Shown: positions 31,954 to 40,336, counted from the first letter of the stretch. The stretch: DNA of 40,812 bases from Nostoc sp. NMS8 (GCF_017115045.1 NZ_JABXKK010000105.1:94253-135064), one strand, 5' to 3'. Made by a program: numbers and translations. The notes: a model not told the origin generated them from the sequence alone.

Positions 31954-33156
31954 ATGAGAGCGCGATTTCTAGAAAAAAAGCAGATTTATTGCTGTTTCTC
32001 GATTGCATTTTGCTGCATTATGTGGATTTGTTTGGCATTAATTCCAGCCTACGCAACATCCACAGGGTCTATTGATAATTTGCGACAACAGCAACAACAG
32101 ATGAATCAGCAGCATCAGAGTGTGGTTCAAGATCGCGATCGCTTAACAAATCTCCAACGAGAGGCTCAAAAAAACCTCACTGGCTTAAATCAAAATGTGC
32201 AAACTACAGATAGCTACATTCAAGAGAGCGAATCACGATTACAACTCGCCGCCCAACGTCTCCAGAAGTTAGAGGCTGATTTAGATGTGGCGGAACGTTC
32301 ATATCAGGAGCGTCAAGTAGCAACAGTAGCACGATTGCGTTATCTCCAGCGATCGCCTGCTTCTTTTGGATGGGCAGTTTTGCTTGAAAGTGAAAATATC
32401 AGCGACTTTTTCAGCCGTCGTCATCAGTTGAAGTTAGTCTATCAGGCAGACCAGAAAATTTTGCTAAAACTCAACACCCAAGCAAAGCTGATCGATAAAC
32501 AGAAAACGGAAGTAGAACAGCAAAAAAATGAAATTGCCTTGATTCGTGAGCAACTGCTGGCACAAAAAGCCGATTATCAAACTCAGGCGCAATCGCAATC
32601 AGAATTGATTCAACGCCTAAATAGCGATCGTCTGGCCTTGGAAGCGGCACAAAATCAGCTAGAAAGGGAATCGAAAAATCTCGAAGTCTTGATTCAACAA
32701 AAGGTAGCAGAAGCCAGATCCTCAGAAGAAGCCCAAACAAAAACCAACAGCCGTACAAATATCATCCGGGGAACTGGTGTCATGACATATCCCAGCGATG
32801 CTTCTACTAGCAGTCCCTTTGGCTGGCGGATACACCCTATTCTTGGCTATCGTCGCTTTCACGCCGGCTTAGACTTTGCCGCCAGTTATGGCAGTAAAAT
32901 TCGGGCAGCCGATTCAGGAAAAGTAATTTTTGCTGGGTGGTATGGTGGCTATGGCAGAGCAGTAATTATCGACCACGGCAATGGTCTGACGACACTCTAC
33001 GGTCATACCAGCGAGTTGTATGTCACCGAAGGACAAGCAGTTGAACGTGGACAAGCGATCGGTGCTGTTGGTTCCACGGGTTTCTCAACTGGCCCCCACC
33101 TCCACTTTGAAGTGCGTCGCAATGGTACACCAGTCAACCCCACTGATTATCTTTAA
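31954..33156 (+). CDS. M23 family murein hydrolase / EnvC-like activator with coiled coil
   Basis: 400 residues from the ATG at 31954; the longest frame begins with a TTG at 31843, but its first 37 residues add a second hydrophobic stretch and seem unlikely. The protein begins with a signal or anchor (FSIAFCCIMWICLALIPAYA), followed by about 200 residues of Gln-rich coiled coil (IDNLRQQQQQMNQQHQ to QNQLERESKNLEVLI). The C-terminal LytM domain has HAGLDFA and HLHFE metal motifs plus GNGLTTLYGHTSEL, so the active-site ligands are complete. EnvC relatives cut or activate cutting of septal peptidoglycan in the periplasm. The gene lies just upstream of the tRNA-Arg gene. Confidence 0.88.
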   Translation: MRARFLEKKQIYCCFSIAFCCIMWICLALIPAYATSTGSIDNLRQQQQQMNQQHQSVVQDRDRLTNLQREAQKNLTGLNQNVQTTDSYIQESESRLQLAAQRLQKLEADLDVAERSYQERQVATVARLRYLQRSPASFGWAVLLESENISDFFSRRHQLKLVYQADQKILLKLNTQAKLIDKQKTEVEQQKNEIALIREQLLAQKADYQTQAQSQSELIQRLNSDRLALEAAQNQLERESKNLEVLIQQKVAEARSSEEAQTKTNSRTNIIRGTGVMTYPSDASTSSPFGWRIHPILGYRRFHAGLDFAASYGSKIRAADSGKVIFAGWYGGYGRAVIIDHGNGLTTLYGHTSELYVTEGQAVERGQAIGAVGSTGFSTGPHLHFEVRRNGTPVNPTDYL

Positions 33157-33214
33157 GTCATTACCAATTCGACCGCAAACTTGATCACAGACGTGCTATT
33201 ATTGGAAATAATGA

Positions 33215-33287
33215 GGGCGCGTAGCTCAGTGGATAGAGCAACAGATTCCGGTTCTGTGGGTCGGGGGTTCAAATCCCTCCGCGCTCG
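33215..33287 (+). tRNA. tRNA-Arg (anticodon CCG)
   Basis: A 73-nt cloverleaf. The acceptor GGGCGCG pairs with CGCGCTC (one G-U), D-arm GCTC...GAGC, anticodon stem ACAGA/TCTGT around loop TTCCGGT with anticodon CCG, and a T-arm with loop TTCAAAT. The discriminator is G. The 3' CCA is not encoded. It reads codon CGG for arginine. Confidence 0.96.
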
Positions 33288-33314
33288 TTACCTTTACAGA
33301 CTAACCACAAAATC

Positions 33315-33342
33315 GAGAGGTCATTTCCTCTCAGTTTTCTCT
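33315..33342 (+). terminator. Possible rho-independent terminator after tRNA-Arg
   Basis: GAGAGG at 33315-33320 pairs with CCTCTC at 33327-33332 over a 6-nt loop, followed by AGTTTTCTCTC. The T-run is short, so this is plausible rather than strong. It lies 28 bp after the tRNA 3' end. Confidence 0.5.
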
Positions 33343-33825
33343 CACGGGATAAAACTAATCTACCCTATGAGACAGAATTGCAACGGATAGCTGGAATACA
33401 GAAAAATTATATGTCAGACTTATTAATATAATTTTTAGTTACAACTCATTTATAAAACCTGTCTCTGATAATTCCTAAGAACTTGCTAGAAAATTTTTAA
33501 TATAATTTATACCAAACTTGACTTTTTTAAAATTTTGTGCGTCAGGTTGATTTTATAGTGGCGCTGTCTCTGCGTTAGAGTGCTATCACCTATATCTACA
33601 GGTATGTACTTTAGTGTGTAAAAAGTTGCATACTTTACATAGTTCAGTATATTTTCATCCAACTTTTTATGCTTGCTAGGGAATCCAAAGGAAACGGGAC
33701 TCCTAATTAATAAGAAGACATAACTGTTAGAAAATATCTAATTTCTACTTTCCATGCGTTATTTAACGACTGCAACTGGGAAAAATAAGATGTAAGGCAA
33801 AATCTCAGTTAAAAAATAGGTGTTT
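33343..33825. other. AT-rich spacer without gene
   Basis: Nothing protein-like was found in this 483-bp stretch on either strand. It has short, unrelated AT-rich runs; the ribosome site TAGGTG just before 33826 belongs to the truncated gene that follows. Confidence 0.5.
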
Positions 33826-33942
33826 ATGTCGCAACTAGAACATAATATACTACAACTTGCTAAACAAGGCAATCCAAAAGCTATTGCAACTATAATAAAC
33901 AGACAACTAGAGCCTAAAGGTATCATTGCTCAAGTTGATTAG
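33826..33942 (+). pseudogene. 5' fragment of a cyanobacterial gene, cut by a repeat element
   Basis: A 38-codon frame with a good start (TAGGTG 5 bases before the ATG) reads MSQLEHNILQLAKQGNPKAI and ATIINRQLEPKGIIAQVD and then meets TAG, which is the first triplet of the TAGACATCTCC element end. 'LAKQGNPKAIATIINRQLEPKGI' type starts occur at the N terminus (and as internal repeats) of longer cyanobacterial proteins, so this is the head of a gene whose body was lost. The exact family name is not certain. Confidence 0.6.
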
Positions 33943-34298
33943 ACATCTCCGAAAACTGCCTAAGTATCTCTGTGACTAGCTTATAGCGTGCGCTCGACAG
34001 TTTCTGAATCCAGCTAGTTTCGACGATAGAATAGAGGTTTGAGATGTTTGTTGTTAATAATTAGACAAAACAACGTGGTTATGTGCATTCATTTTCAACT
34101 CCTGTGCTCGCGTATGTTTCTACTGGTAATACAAGTGCCCCAATTCGTAATCTTACTACTCCACAAATTGTCAAAATTACCTCAGCATACTTTTTAGGAT
34201 TTTGTTCAAGATGATTCAGTATGTCGCTCATGTTTCTGTGTCAAAAAAGCTATTTGATGTTCTTTTACCACAGAATATTACTATTTTGGAGATGTCTA
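33940..34298. mobile_element. Element with 11-bp perfect terminal inverted repeats
   Basis: The ends TAGACATCTCC (33940-33950) and GGAGATGTCTA (34288-34298) are perfect inverted repeats, 359 bp from end to end. The inside holds a 50-codon minus-strand frame (34231-34079) that starts MSDILNHLEQNPKKYAEVIL and has no family I recognise. The left end interrupts the gene fragment 33826-33942 and the right end interrupts the Uma2 gene 34265-34786. Those are two different genes, so this is not a simple insertion. A matching solo end is at 8664-8674. No transposase is encoded: it is either a non-autonomous element or what remains after a deletion between two copies. Confidence 0.6.
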
Positions 34299-34786
34299 GT
34301 TGGTTGTTTGGGGTTGCCAATAAATCGCCTACCACCTAAAGCCGCATAGTCTACAATCCAGTATTCTGGTATACCTACAGCTTCGTAATCAGCAGCTTTT
34401 TTTAAATAATCATCACGCCAGTTGCTACTCACTACCTCAACTACTAAGGGTATTGATTCTGCTTGGCTTACAGTAGATTCTTTTTTCCACAGAGGTTCGT
34501 TTACCAAATTAGGGCGATTTAATATCAATACATCTGGTGAGTAAGCCGATTCACTTTCAAGAGGTTTTACTAATACTGTTTTAGGTATGAAGTAAGGGAG
34601 ATTCAAACGAATACACTCTCTAGTAATTTCAAAGGCTAAAAATCCAACTACCTCTTCATGGTCGCCTGTTGGTTGGGACATTTCGACTATTACTCCATCA
34701 TGCAATTCATAACGTTTCCCTGTGTTGTCAGGATATTTAGCAACGAATTCATTGAAGGTAACTACTTTGCGTAAGGCTTGAATCAT
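34265..34786 (-). pseudogene. Uma2 family (DUF820) gene, 3' end replaced by element DNA
   Basis: A 173-codon frame. Residues 1-157 are a good Uma2 protein: VVTFNEFVAKYPDNTGKRYE, SAYSPDVLILNRPN (nuclease Asp), IPLVVEVVSSNWRDDYLKKA (Glu and Lys of the core) and PEYWIVDYAALGGRRFIGNP. After QPT the family tail (strands, then the TAEQI-type ending) is missing; the last residues RHLQNSNILW are encoded by the repeat element end at 34298 and its inside. A stable shortened protein might still be made, and the nuclease core residues are kept. The start is the ATG at 34786. Confidence 0.75.
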
Positions 34787-35178
34787 AAATTATTGCCATT
34801 CGTCTTAATGCTAATGATTATAGAGCGTACTTTAACCGAGGGTTGTGCTTACGGACGAAATGGAGATGACTTTGATACAGTGCGTGATTTTTCTGAAGTC
34901 ATCACACCTGACTTTTATTTTAAAAAGAAAGAGGCTTTGAGGCTTATTACTTTTTGTCTTTTGGAGCCTAGCTTTCTTATAAAGCACAATATTCCTAGCC
35001 CTTGAAGATCACACGTCTGGGAATTTGAGCGTCTTGGCAAACTAAAAGATATCTCAACCCAGAATCAGATCATATTACCAGTAGAACCGAGATCACACTT
35101 CGATTAGTTCATCTCGGCTAAACTCAATATTTATACTTAAATGTAAAAGATGCTCACATAGTAACTTAAATTATCACA
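34787..35178. other. Spacer before the coiled-coil operon
   Basis: A plus-strand frame of about 65 codons (from an ATG at 34811 to 35005) exists, but it has no ribosome site and no protein-like pattern that I trust. The promoter of the coiled-coil operon must lie in 35006-35178; I see no clear boxes. Confidence 0.45.
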
Positions 35179-36255
35179 ATGAAAAGAGCAGATCGCAAAG
35201 ATTCTAATTATACCAACGCTGTTAATAATCCTCGCTCACAACAGAAAGAACCAGTTTCTTATCATGAGCTTAAACTTTCATTGATGACTGTTCGCGCCAA
35301 TCTTGAGGAGGCGCGAAAACTTGCGAAAGAAAATGAGGAGGCTGCATCTCAACGCGATGAAGCAGAACAACGTGCAAAAGAAGCTACATCACAACTGGTT
35401 CATGTTCAGCAAGAAATTCAAACTTATCAGATCGAGGCTAATGAGCGAAAACTCGAAGCTAATGAGCTAAAAGAGCGAGTCACTCAAAATTATCGCTTCT
35501 ATATTGATGAGCAAGAAAATCATCAAAAAACGCTCTACCTTTACAACAAAGAAAAAGCAAAAATATCCCAGCTAGTTCATGTTCACCAACGAGAGATCCA
35601 AACTTGCCAACTCGAAGCTAATGAGCTAAAAGAGCGATTCACTCAAAATTATCTCTTCTATCTTGATGAGCAAGAAAATCATCAAAAAACGCTCTGTCTT
35701 TACAACGAAGAAAAAGCAAAAATATCCCAGCTAGTTCATGTTCACCAACGGGAGATTCAAACTTGCCAACTCGAAGCTAATGAACTAAAAGAACAAGTCA
35801 CTCAAAATTATCGCTTCTATATTGATGAACAACAAAGTAGTCATCAACAAACACTCTGTCTCTACAACGAAGAAAAAGCAAGAGCAACTGAATTTCTTAC
35901 CAAATATGATGCAGCCAACTCTGAACGAGAAATGTATTTGACTTTATACAATGAGGCTAAAGCAGAACTCAAACATGAGCGTCGTTCCAAAGCTAGTATT
36001 AAGGGATGGGAAACGCGCCGGAAAGCCGAGAATGAAAAGCTAAAACGAGAAATTGCCCAGATGGTTGTGCTATTGCGTGACTCTTTAGCAAGTAAGGATG
36101 AAGCAGTAAATAGTCTTTACCTTGTAGCAGAGCGTATGGATCGGATTCAATCTCTAGTCGATTCGGTGGAAGAAGAAACAACTAACAATCCTATAGGTTT
36201 AGTACAAAAGTTTAAACGCATCTGGCTAGCAATTAAAGATATCCTTTCTGAATAA
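35179..36255 (+). CDS. Coiled-coil protein with three internal tandem repeats, function unknown
   Basis: A 358-residue, highly charged, almost entirely helical protein. After an N-terminal tail (1-30) the chain is coiled coil. Three tandem repeats begin with SQLVHV at residues 71, 130 and 183 (spacing 59 and 53); each continues QREIQTCQLEANELKE, then TQNYxFYxDEQ and a TLxLYNEEKA ending. After the repeats comes KASIKGWETRRKAENEKLKR (basic), then REIAQMVVLLRDSL and SLVDSVEEETTNNPIGLVQK with a C-terminal FKRIWLAIKDIL helix. No membrane segment, signal or enzymatic motif is visible. The next gene starts 12 bp downstream, so both are likely partners. It could be a structural, tethering or defence-type protein; I do not recognise it. 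Confidence 0.75.
   Translation: MKRADRKDSNYTNAVNNPRSQQKEPVSYHELKLSLMTVRANLEEARKLAKENEEAASQRDEAEQRAKEATSQLVHVQQEIQTYQIEANERKLEANELKERVTQNYRFYIDEQENHQKTLYLYNKEKAKISQLVHVHQREIQTCQLEANELKERFTQNYLFYLDEQENHQKTLCLYNEEKAKISQLVHVHQREIQTCQLEANELKEQVTQNYRFYIDEQQSSHQQTLCLYNEEKARATEFLTKYDAANSEREMYLTLYNEAKAELKHERRSKASIKGWETRRKAENEKLKREIAQMVVLLRDSLASKDEAVNSLYLVAERMDRIQSLVDSVEEETTNNPIGLVQKFKRIWLAIKDILSE
35389..35886 (+). repeat. Intragenic tandem repeat, three units (177, 159 and about 162 bp)
   Basis: Units start at 35389, 35566 and 35725. The second and third units are nearly identical over long runs at the DNA level (for example GCTAGTTCATGTTCACCAAC at 35571-35590 and 35730-35749), while the first is more diverged and carries a 6-codon insertion. 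So the last duplication is recent and the copy number may vary between strains. Confidence 0.85.
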
Positions 36256-36267
36256 ACAAGCGTATTC

Positions 36268-36822
36268 ATGAGCAATAAATCACTACCAACCACCCAAAAA
36301 CAAGGTAAAGCGAGGCTGGGAGATCAAATTCGCAATATTGCCGATCGCCTTAAACAAGAGACTGATGTACAGATACAAGCAACTTCTCGGATTTTAGGGG
36401 CTGCTGCTCAAATTGCCGAAAATCATGACCGACTTATTCATGAAGTAGTTGATATGGTTGAGTCAGACCTAAATGCAGAGAAACAGGTAAATCAAAAGCA
36501 TATTTATACTGTTGATATTCTGAAGCAACAGTTTAAAACATTACGGAATGCAAAGGCTCACTTTAATCTGAAAGTTAGTAGTTGGGAATCACTAGTTAAT
36601 AAATTAAATGCTACATCTTACCAAACAACTAGAATACAGAATGAACCTCAATTAAATCAGGGCTTGGCAGAAACTAATATGATAAATGGTGAATATAATT
36701 TTAAGAATATTGAAAAATTGACGGTTTTTTTAGAATCTGATGTTGCAGAAATGTTTCCCAATTCGGAAGCAGTAAATGAAGCTCTGCGTTTTCTAATTAG
36801 AGTTACGAGTAAAAATCGTTGA
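36268..36822 (+). CDS. Small helical partner protein of the coiled-coil gene, function unknown
   Basis: A 184-residue protein. The first 115 residues are helical with heptads (QIRNIADRLKQETDVQIQAT, then HDRLIHEVVDMVESDLNAEK). A loop follows, and the last 45 residues (NFKNIEKLTVFLESDVAEMF then PNSEAVNEALRFLIRVT) look like a small compact domain; 'DVAEMFPNSEAVNEALRFLI' resembles the tail of small cyanobacterial proteins that I associate with ribbon-helix-helix-like or antitoxin-like proteins, though this is only an impression. It starts 12 bp after the coiled-coil gene and ends just before a palindromic terminator, so the two genes form one operon. Confidence 0.7.
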   Translation: MSNKSLPTTQKQGKARLGDQIRNIADRLKQETDVQIQATSRILGAAAQIAENHDRLIHEVVDMVESDLNAEKQVNQKHIYTVDILKQQFKTLRNAKAHFNLKVSSWESLVNKLNATSYQTTRIQNEPQLNQGLAETNMINGEYNFKNIEKLTVFLESDVAEMFPNSEAVNEALRFLIRVTSKNR

Positions 36823-36833
36823 AGCATTATAGC

Positions 36834-36867
36834 AACCATATAGAAAAATATATTTTTCTATATGGTT
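36834..36867. terminator. 34-bp perfect palindrome between convergent genes (bidirectional terminator)
   Basis: AACCATATAGAAAAATA (36834-36850) and its exact reverse complement (36851-36867) form a 17-bp perfect stem with no loop, and A/T-rich tracts follow on both sides. It lies 12 bp after the small-protein stop and 25 bp after the glgX stop on the other strand, so it can end both convergent transcripts. In RNA the central bases would open into a small loop. Confidence 0.7.
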
Positions 36868-36891
36868 AAATATATTTTTCTCCTCTTATTG

Positions 36892-39018
36892 CTAACCTAT
36901 CAGGCGTAACACCATCAGAGAACGATCCGTAACTGGTAAAGTTTGAGAGCCTGAAACTAATTTTCCCCGATCTAAAAAGCGAGGTTCATTAGTGTCAATT
37001 ACTATTTCCCATACTTTTTCTTTAAATTCATTGGGCAAAGCAAAATCAATTAACTCGTAATGAGCGTTAAAAAACAACAGAAAACTTTCATCAATAATCC
37101 GCTCACCACGATCCCCTGGAGTAGCAATTCCCTGCCCATTCAAAAAAATCTCCATTACTTTGGCATAACTAACTAGCCACTGCTTCTCAGTCATTTCACT
37201 GCCATCAGAATTAAACCAGGCAATATCATTAATGCCTAAACCGTGAATGGGGCGACCTTGAAACCACTTACGTCGTCGAAATACTGGATGCTGATTACGA
37301 AAATTAATTAGTTCGCGTGTAAAGTCTAGTAAATCCGAGTTCGCTTTATGTAAATCCCAATGCCGCCAGGAAATCTCATTATCTTGGCAATAGACATTAT
37401 TATTTCCCTTTTGACTACAGCCAATTTCATCTCCCTCTAATAGCATTGGGACACCTTGAGATAGCATTAGAGTTGCTAAAAAGTTTCGTCGTTGTCGTTC
37501 GCGCAAACGCATTACTTCTGGATCGTCGGTTTCGCCTTCTACACCACAATTCCAGGATCTATTATGGCTTTCGCCATCTCTACTATCTTCCCCGTTTGCC
37601 TCGTTATGTTTTTCGTTGTAGCTGACCAAATCATTTAACGTGAAACCATCATGAGCAGTTATGAAATTAATACTTGCATTTGGGTTACGTCCATTGGTTT
37701 GATATAGGTCAGGGCTACCAGTAAAACAGTAAGCAAATTGTCCTAAACTATCATCTACACCACGCCAAAAATCTCTGACTGTATCCCGATATCTACCATT
37801 CCACTCAGACCAACGTAGTGGAAAGTTCCCGACTTGATAGCCGCCTTCTCCTAAATCCCAAGGTTCAGCAATTAGCTTCACATCTGCCAAGATTGGGTCT
37901 TGATGAATAATATCAAAGAAAGCTGATAGATTATCTACTTCATATAATTCCCGTGCCAGCGCCGAGGCTAAATCAAAACGGAAGCCATCTACATGCATTT
38001 CTATTACCCAATAGCGCAGGCTATCCATGATTAACTTCAGAACTTGAGCATGACGCACATTCAGAGAGTTACCGCAGCCTGTAAAATCCATGTAGTAGCG
38101 AGGATCGTCCTTTATCAAACGGTAATATACAGAATTATCAATACCTCGCAAAGATAGCGTTGGCCCGAAATGATTTCCTTCGCCTGTATGGTTGTAGACT
38201 ACATCTAAAATAACTTCAATTCCCGCAAAATGTAGTGCCTTGACCATTTGCTTGAATTCAGCGACTTGTTGTCCCCCAGTACCATTAGCACTGTAACTAG
38301 AATAGGGTGCAAAATAGTTGATGGAATCGTAGCCCCAGTAATTCTTTAATCCTTTGTCTTCTAAATGCCCTGGATGAGATAGAAAATGATGTACTGGCAT
38401 CAATTCAACTGCTGTAATTCCCAATTGCAGTAAGTGTTGAATTGCAGCCGGATGCGCTAACCCGGCATAAGTGCCGCGCAACTCTTCTGGAATACCTGGA
38501 TGTAGTTTTGTAAAACCTTTGACGTGAGTTTCATAAATAACTGTTGTATGCCAAGGTGTCGCAAGAAGTTGATCGCCTTCCCAATCAAAAGATTGATCGA
38601 CAACAATACACTTGGGCATTATTTTGGCATTATCTAGTTCAGAAAAAACTAGGTCTTTTTCCTCAGCGTCTAGAGAGTAGCCAAAGACAGATGGATCGTT
38701 ACTAAACTCACCGTCAATTGCTTTAGCGTAGGGGTCAATCAATAGTTTGTTGGGATTAAATCGATGACCTACTTCCGGTGCCCACATCCCATGCACTCTA
38801 AACCCATACTTTTGACCTGGCCCAATTCCTGGTAAATAACCATGCCAAACAAAATTGTTTTTTTCTGTCAGAGGTAAGCGAATTTCTTCGTCATCATTAT
38901 CAAATAAACAAAGTTCTACCCCTGTTGCATTTTCCGAAAATAAAGCAAAGTTTGTTCCTTTACCATCCCAAGTTGCACCTAAAGGATATACTTTACCTGG
39001 CCATAAAGTTACATACAT
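36892..39018 (-). CDS. glgX: Glycogen debranching enzyme GlgX (GH13 isoamylase type)
   Basis: A 708-residue GH13 enzyme. An N-terminal E-set/CBM48 domain reads YPLGATWDGKGTNFALFSEN and AQKYGFRVHG-like sequence (here GPGQKYGFRVHGMW). The catalytic barrel has the four conserved GH13 regions: ILDVVYNHTGEGNH, VDGFRFDLASAL (nucleophile Asp), LIAEPWDLGEGGYQVG (acid Glu) and NFITAHDGF (third Asp). The C-terminal beta domain ends TLPVTDRSLMVLRLIG. It hydrolyses alpha-1,6 branches in limit dextrin during glycogen use, providing maltodextrins and, with other enzymes, glucose for glucokinase. Convergent with the coiled-coil operon. The length is that of the family. Its own promoter must lie in the 39019-39468 gap. 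Confidence 0.94.
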   Translation of the reverse strand: MYVTLWPGKVYPLGATWDGKGTNFALFSENATGVELCLFDNDDEEIRLPLTEKNNFVWHGYLPGIGPGQKYGFRVHGMWAPEVGHRFNPNKLLIDPYAKAIDGEFSNDPSVFGYSLDAEEKDLVFSELDNAKIMPKCIVVDQSFDWEGDQLLATPWHTTVIYETHVKGFTKLHPGIPEELRGTYAGLAHPAAIQHLLQLGITAVELMPVHHFLSHPGHLEDKGLKNYWGYDSINYFAPYSSYSANGTGGQQVAEFKQMVKALHFAGIEVILDVVYNHTGEGNHFGPTLSLRGIDNSVYYRLIKDDPRYYMDFTGCGNSLNVRHAQVLKLIMDSLRYWVIEMHVDGFRFDLASALARELYEVDNLSAFFDIIHQDPILADVKLIAEPWDLGEGGYQVGNFPLRWSEWNGRYRDTVRDFWRGVDDSLGQFAYCFTGSPDLYQTNGRNPNASINFITAHDGFTLNDLVSYNEKHNEANGEDSRDGESHNRSWNCGVEGETDDPEVMRLRERQRRNFLATLMLSQGVPMLLEGDEIGCSQKGNNNVYCQDNEISWRHWDLHKANSDLLDFTRELINFRNQHPVFRRRKWFQGRPIHGLGINDIAWFNSDGSEMTEKQWLVSYAKVMEIFLNGQGIATPGDRGERIIDESFLLFFNAHYELIDFALPNEFKEKVWEIVIDTNEPRFLDRGKLVSGSQTLPVTDRSLMVLRLIG

Positions 39019-39468
39019 AAGTAAATCTTGAATGATTTGTTTTCCGGTAAATAATTGATTTCGACTTTTTTGAATAATTAGTTAAAATTGAAAGTTACTA
39101 ATAATTCGTTAAAATCACTAACATTTAAATCTAACTGATAAATAGTGTTATCTGCTCTATCATTAGCAATATAAATTTTTATTCCTTAAGTCAGAAAAAA
39201 TCCAGATTTCAAGCGATCGCACAGCGTAGGGTAGTTGTAGAAATTGCGATCGCTTCGGCAGGACTAACCCCCGTGGAGATTGAAAATTAATATAAATGTC
39301 ATGTACGATACATTCATATTTTACAATTGTGTGCCAATACGCTATTCCACATCTATCTTAGGTTAAGTTAATTTACCAAACTATTCCACCGATTGGGGGA
39401 TGTAAAAAAAATATCTTGTTGTTAGTTTATGTAATAGCTGAATCAACTACAAGCTGAAGATAAAAACC
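39019..39468. other. Divergent promoter gap between glgX and the CsbD gene
   Basis: This 450-bp AT-rich stretch has no gene that I can support. It contains two HIP1-type octamers (39215 and 39248 area). Both the glgX promoter (minus strand) and the CsbD promoter (plus strand) must be inside; no box sequence is convincing enough to place. Confidence 0.5.
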
Positions 39469-39651
39469 ATGAGTATCGAAAAAAGAATAGAAGCTACTGC
39501 AAAAAATATTGAAGGAAAAATTCAAGAGGTTGTGGGTGAAATAACTGGTAATCCACAAGACAAAGCTGAAGGACAAGCAAAGCAAGCTGAAGCCCAAGTT
39601 TCTCACACTGTAGAAAACATTAAGGATGAAGTTAAGAAAATTGTAGAATAA
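39469..39651 (+). CDS. CsbD family stress-response protein
   Basis: A 60-residue hydrophilic protein of the CsbD type: SIEKRIEATAKNIEGKIQEV, then VGEITGNPQDKAEGQAKQAE and a helical tail ending EVKKIVE. CsbD-like proteins are abundant, intrinsically flexible and induced by general or salt stress in bacteria; their molecular role is unsettled. The length and the 'GKIQEVVGEITGNPQDKAEG' core are exactly typical. Monocistronic and followed by dispersed repeats. Confidence 0.9.
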   Translation: MSIEKRIEATAKNIEGKIQEVVGEITGNPQDKAEGQAKQAEAQVSHTVENIKDEVKKIVE

Positions 39652-39699
39652 TTTAGCTAGTGCAGTGTCAATACGTCTGGCTTTGTGAAAAATTGTAGG

Positions 39700-39839
39700 T
39701 TGGGTGAAGCAAAGCGTAACCCAATAAGATATATGAAAATAAAAGCGAAATAAGATATTCAATTCAATACGGTTCATTACAGCAGTTTTGATGTATTTGA
39801 ACCACATCTGTCGTAAGGGCACAGCAATGCTTTGCCCCT
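39700..39839. repeat. Dispersed palindromic repeats after CsbD
   Basis: Two common repeat types are seen: TTGGGT (39700-39705) with ACCCAA (39719-39724), enclosing GAAGCAAAGCGT, and AGGGCACAGC / GCTTTGCCCCT near 39816-39839 with one mismatch. Between them, 39778-39800 begins like the MITE family (TTACAGCAGTTTTGATGTAT), a possible solo end. No gene is present in 39652-39982. Confidence 0.6.
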
Positions 39840-39945
39840 ATTACGTTGTACATTAACTAGTTATTTGTCAATTTAACAAAATATTATCACAATATTCTAA
39901 ATACCTAAAACTGTGACATAAGCTGTTACGCAGCTTGATTGTATA

Positions 39946-39973
39946 ATACTAGATTAATTACTTAATCTAGTAT
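39946..39973. repeat. Perfect 12-bp hairpin upstream of a dead IS630 gene
   Basis: ATACTAGATTAA (39946-39957) and TTAATCTAGTAT (39962-39973) with a 4-nt loop are exact complements. A second small hairpin, AAGCTG-TTACG-CAGCTT, sits at 39920-39936. The first stands 9 bp before the transposase ATG and may belong to the end of the insertion sequence. Confidence 0.65.
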
Positions 39974-39982
39974 CAGCCACCT

Positions 39983-40336
39983 ATGCCAGCAAAAAATTAT
40001 CTTTCCTAAGAGCAGAAGGAACGGCTACTAAAAACACTAAAAGAGCATGAAAATCCCTACATAAGAGAAAAGATTCTGATTTTATTGTTGATGAATAATG
40101 GAAAAACTTATCAAGAAATTAGTAAGTTTTTAAATATTGCATATCCAATCAGTAGCGTATTGGGCAGTACATGGAGATATAGATAATCTAGAAAGTTTTT
40201 TAGATGGAAGAAGGAAAGGAAGCTTTGGTAAAGTTACTAAAGAATATGAAGAGATGTTATTAGAGGTAATTGAAAAAGAACCAGCAAAGTCTTGATAGGA
40301 ATTTGGTCGATGGACAGCAGCAAGGCTAGCAACTTA
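39983..40336 (+). pseudogene. IS630-family transposase N-terminal remnant
   Basis: Reading from the ATG at 39983 gives MPAKNYLS, a TAA at 40007-40009, then EQKERLLKTLKEHENPYIRE, KILILLLMNNGKTYQEISKF and LNIAYP. A frameshift near 40145-40155 leads to YWAVHGDIDNLESFLDGRRK, FGKVTKEYEEMLLEVIEKEP, two stops at 40293-40298, then EFGRWTAARLATY. This is the helix-turn-helix half of an IS630/Tc1-type transposase as found in cyanobacteria. The catalytic DDE half is missing; the sequence stops where the MITE-like repeat at 40331 begins. Confidence 0.8.

Noticed and set aside
34778..35005. 75-codon plus-strand frame before the coiled-coil operon
   Set aside because: It overlaps the Uma2 start, has no ribosome site, and no conserved-looking segment.
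39427..39822. 131-codon minus-strand frame over the CsbD gene
   Set aside because: It is the antisense of CsbD, Phe/Leu-rich because the sense strand is Lys/Glu-rich.
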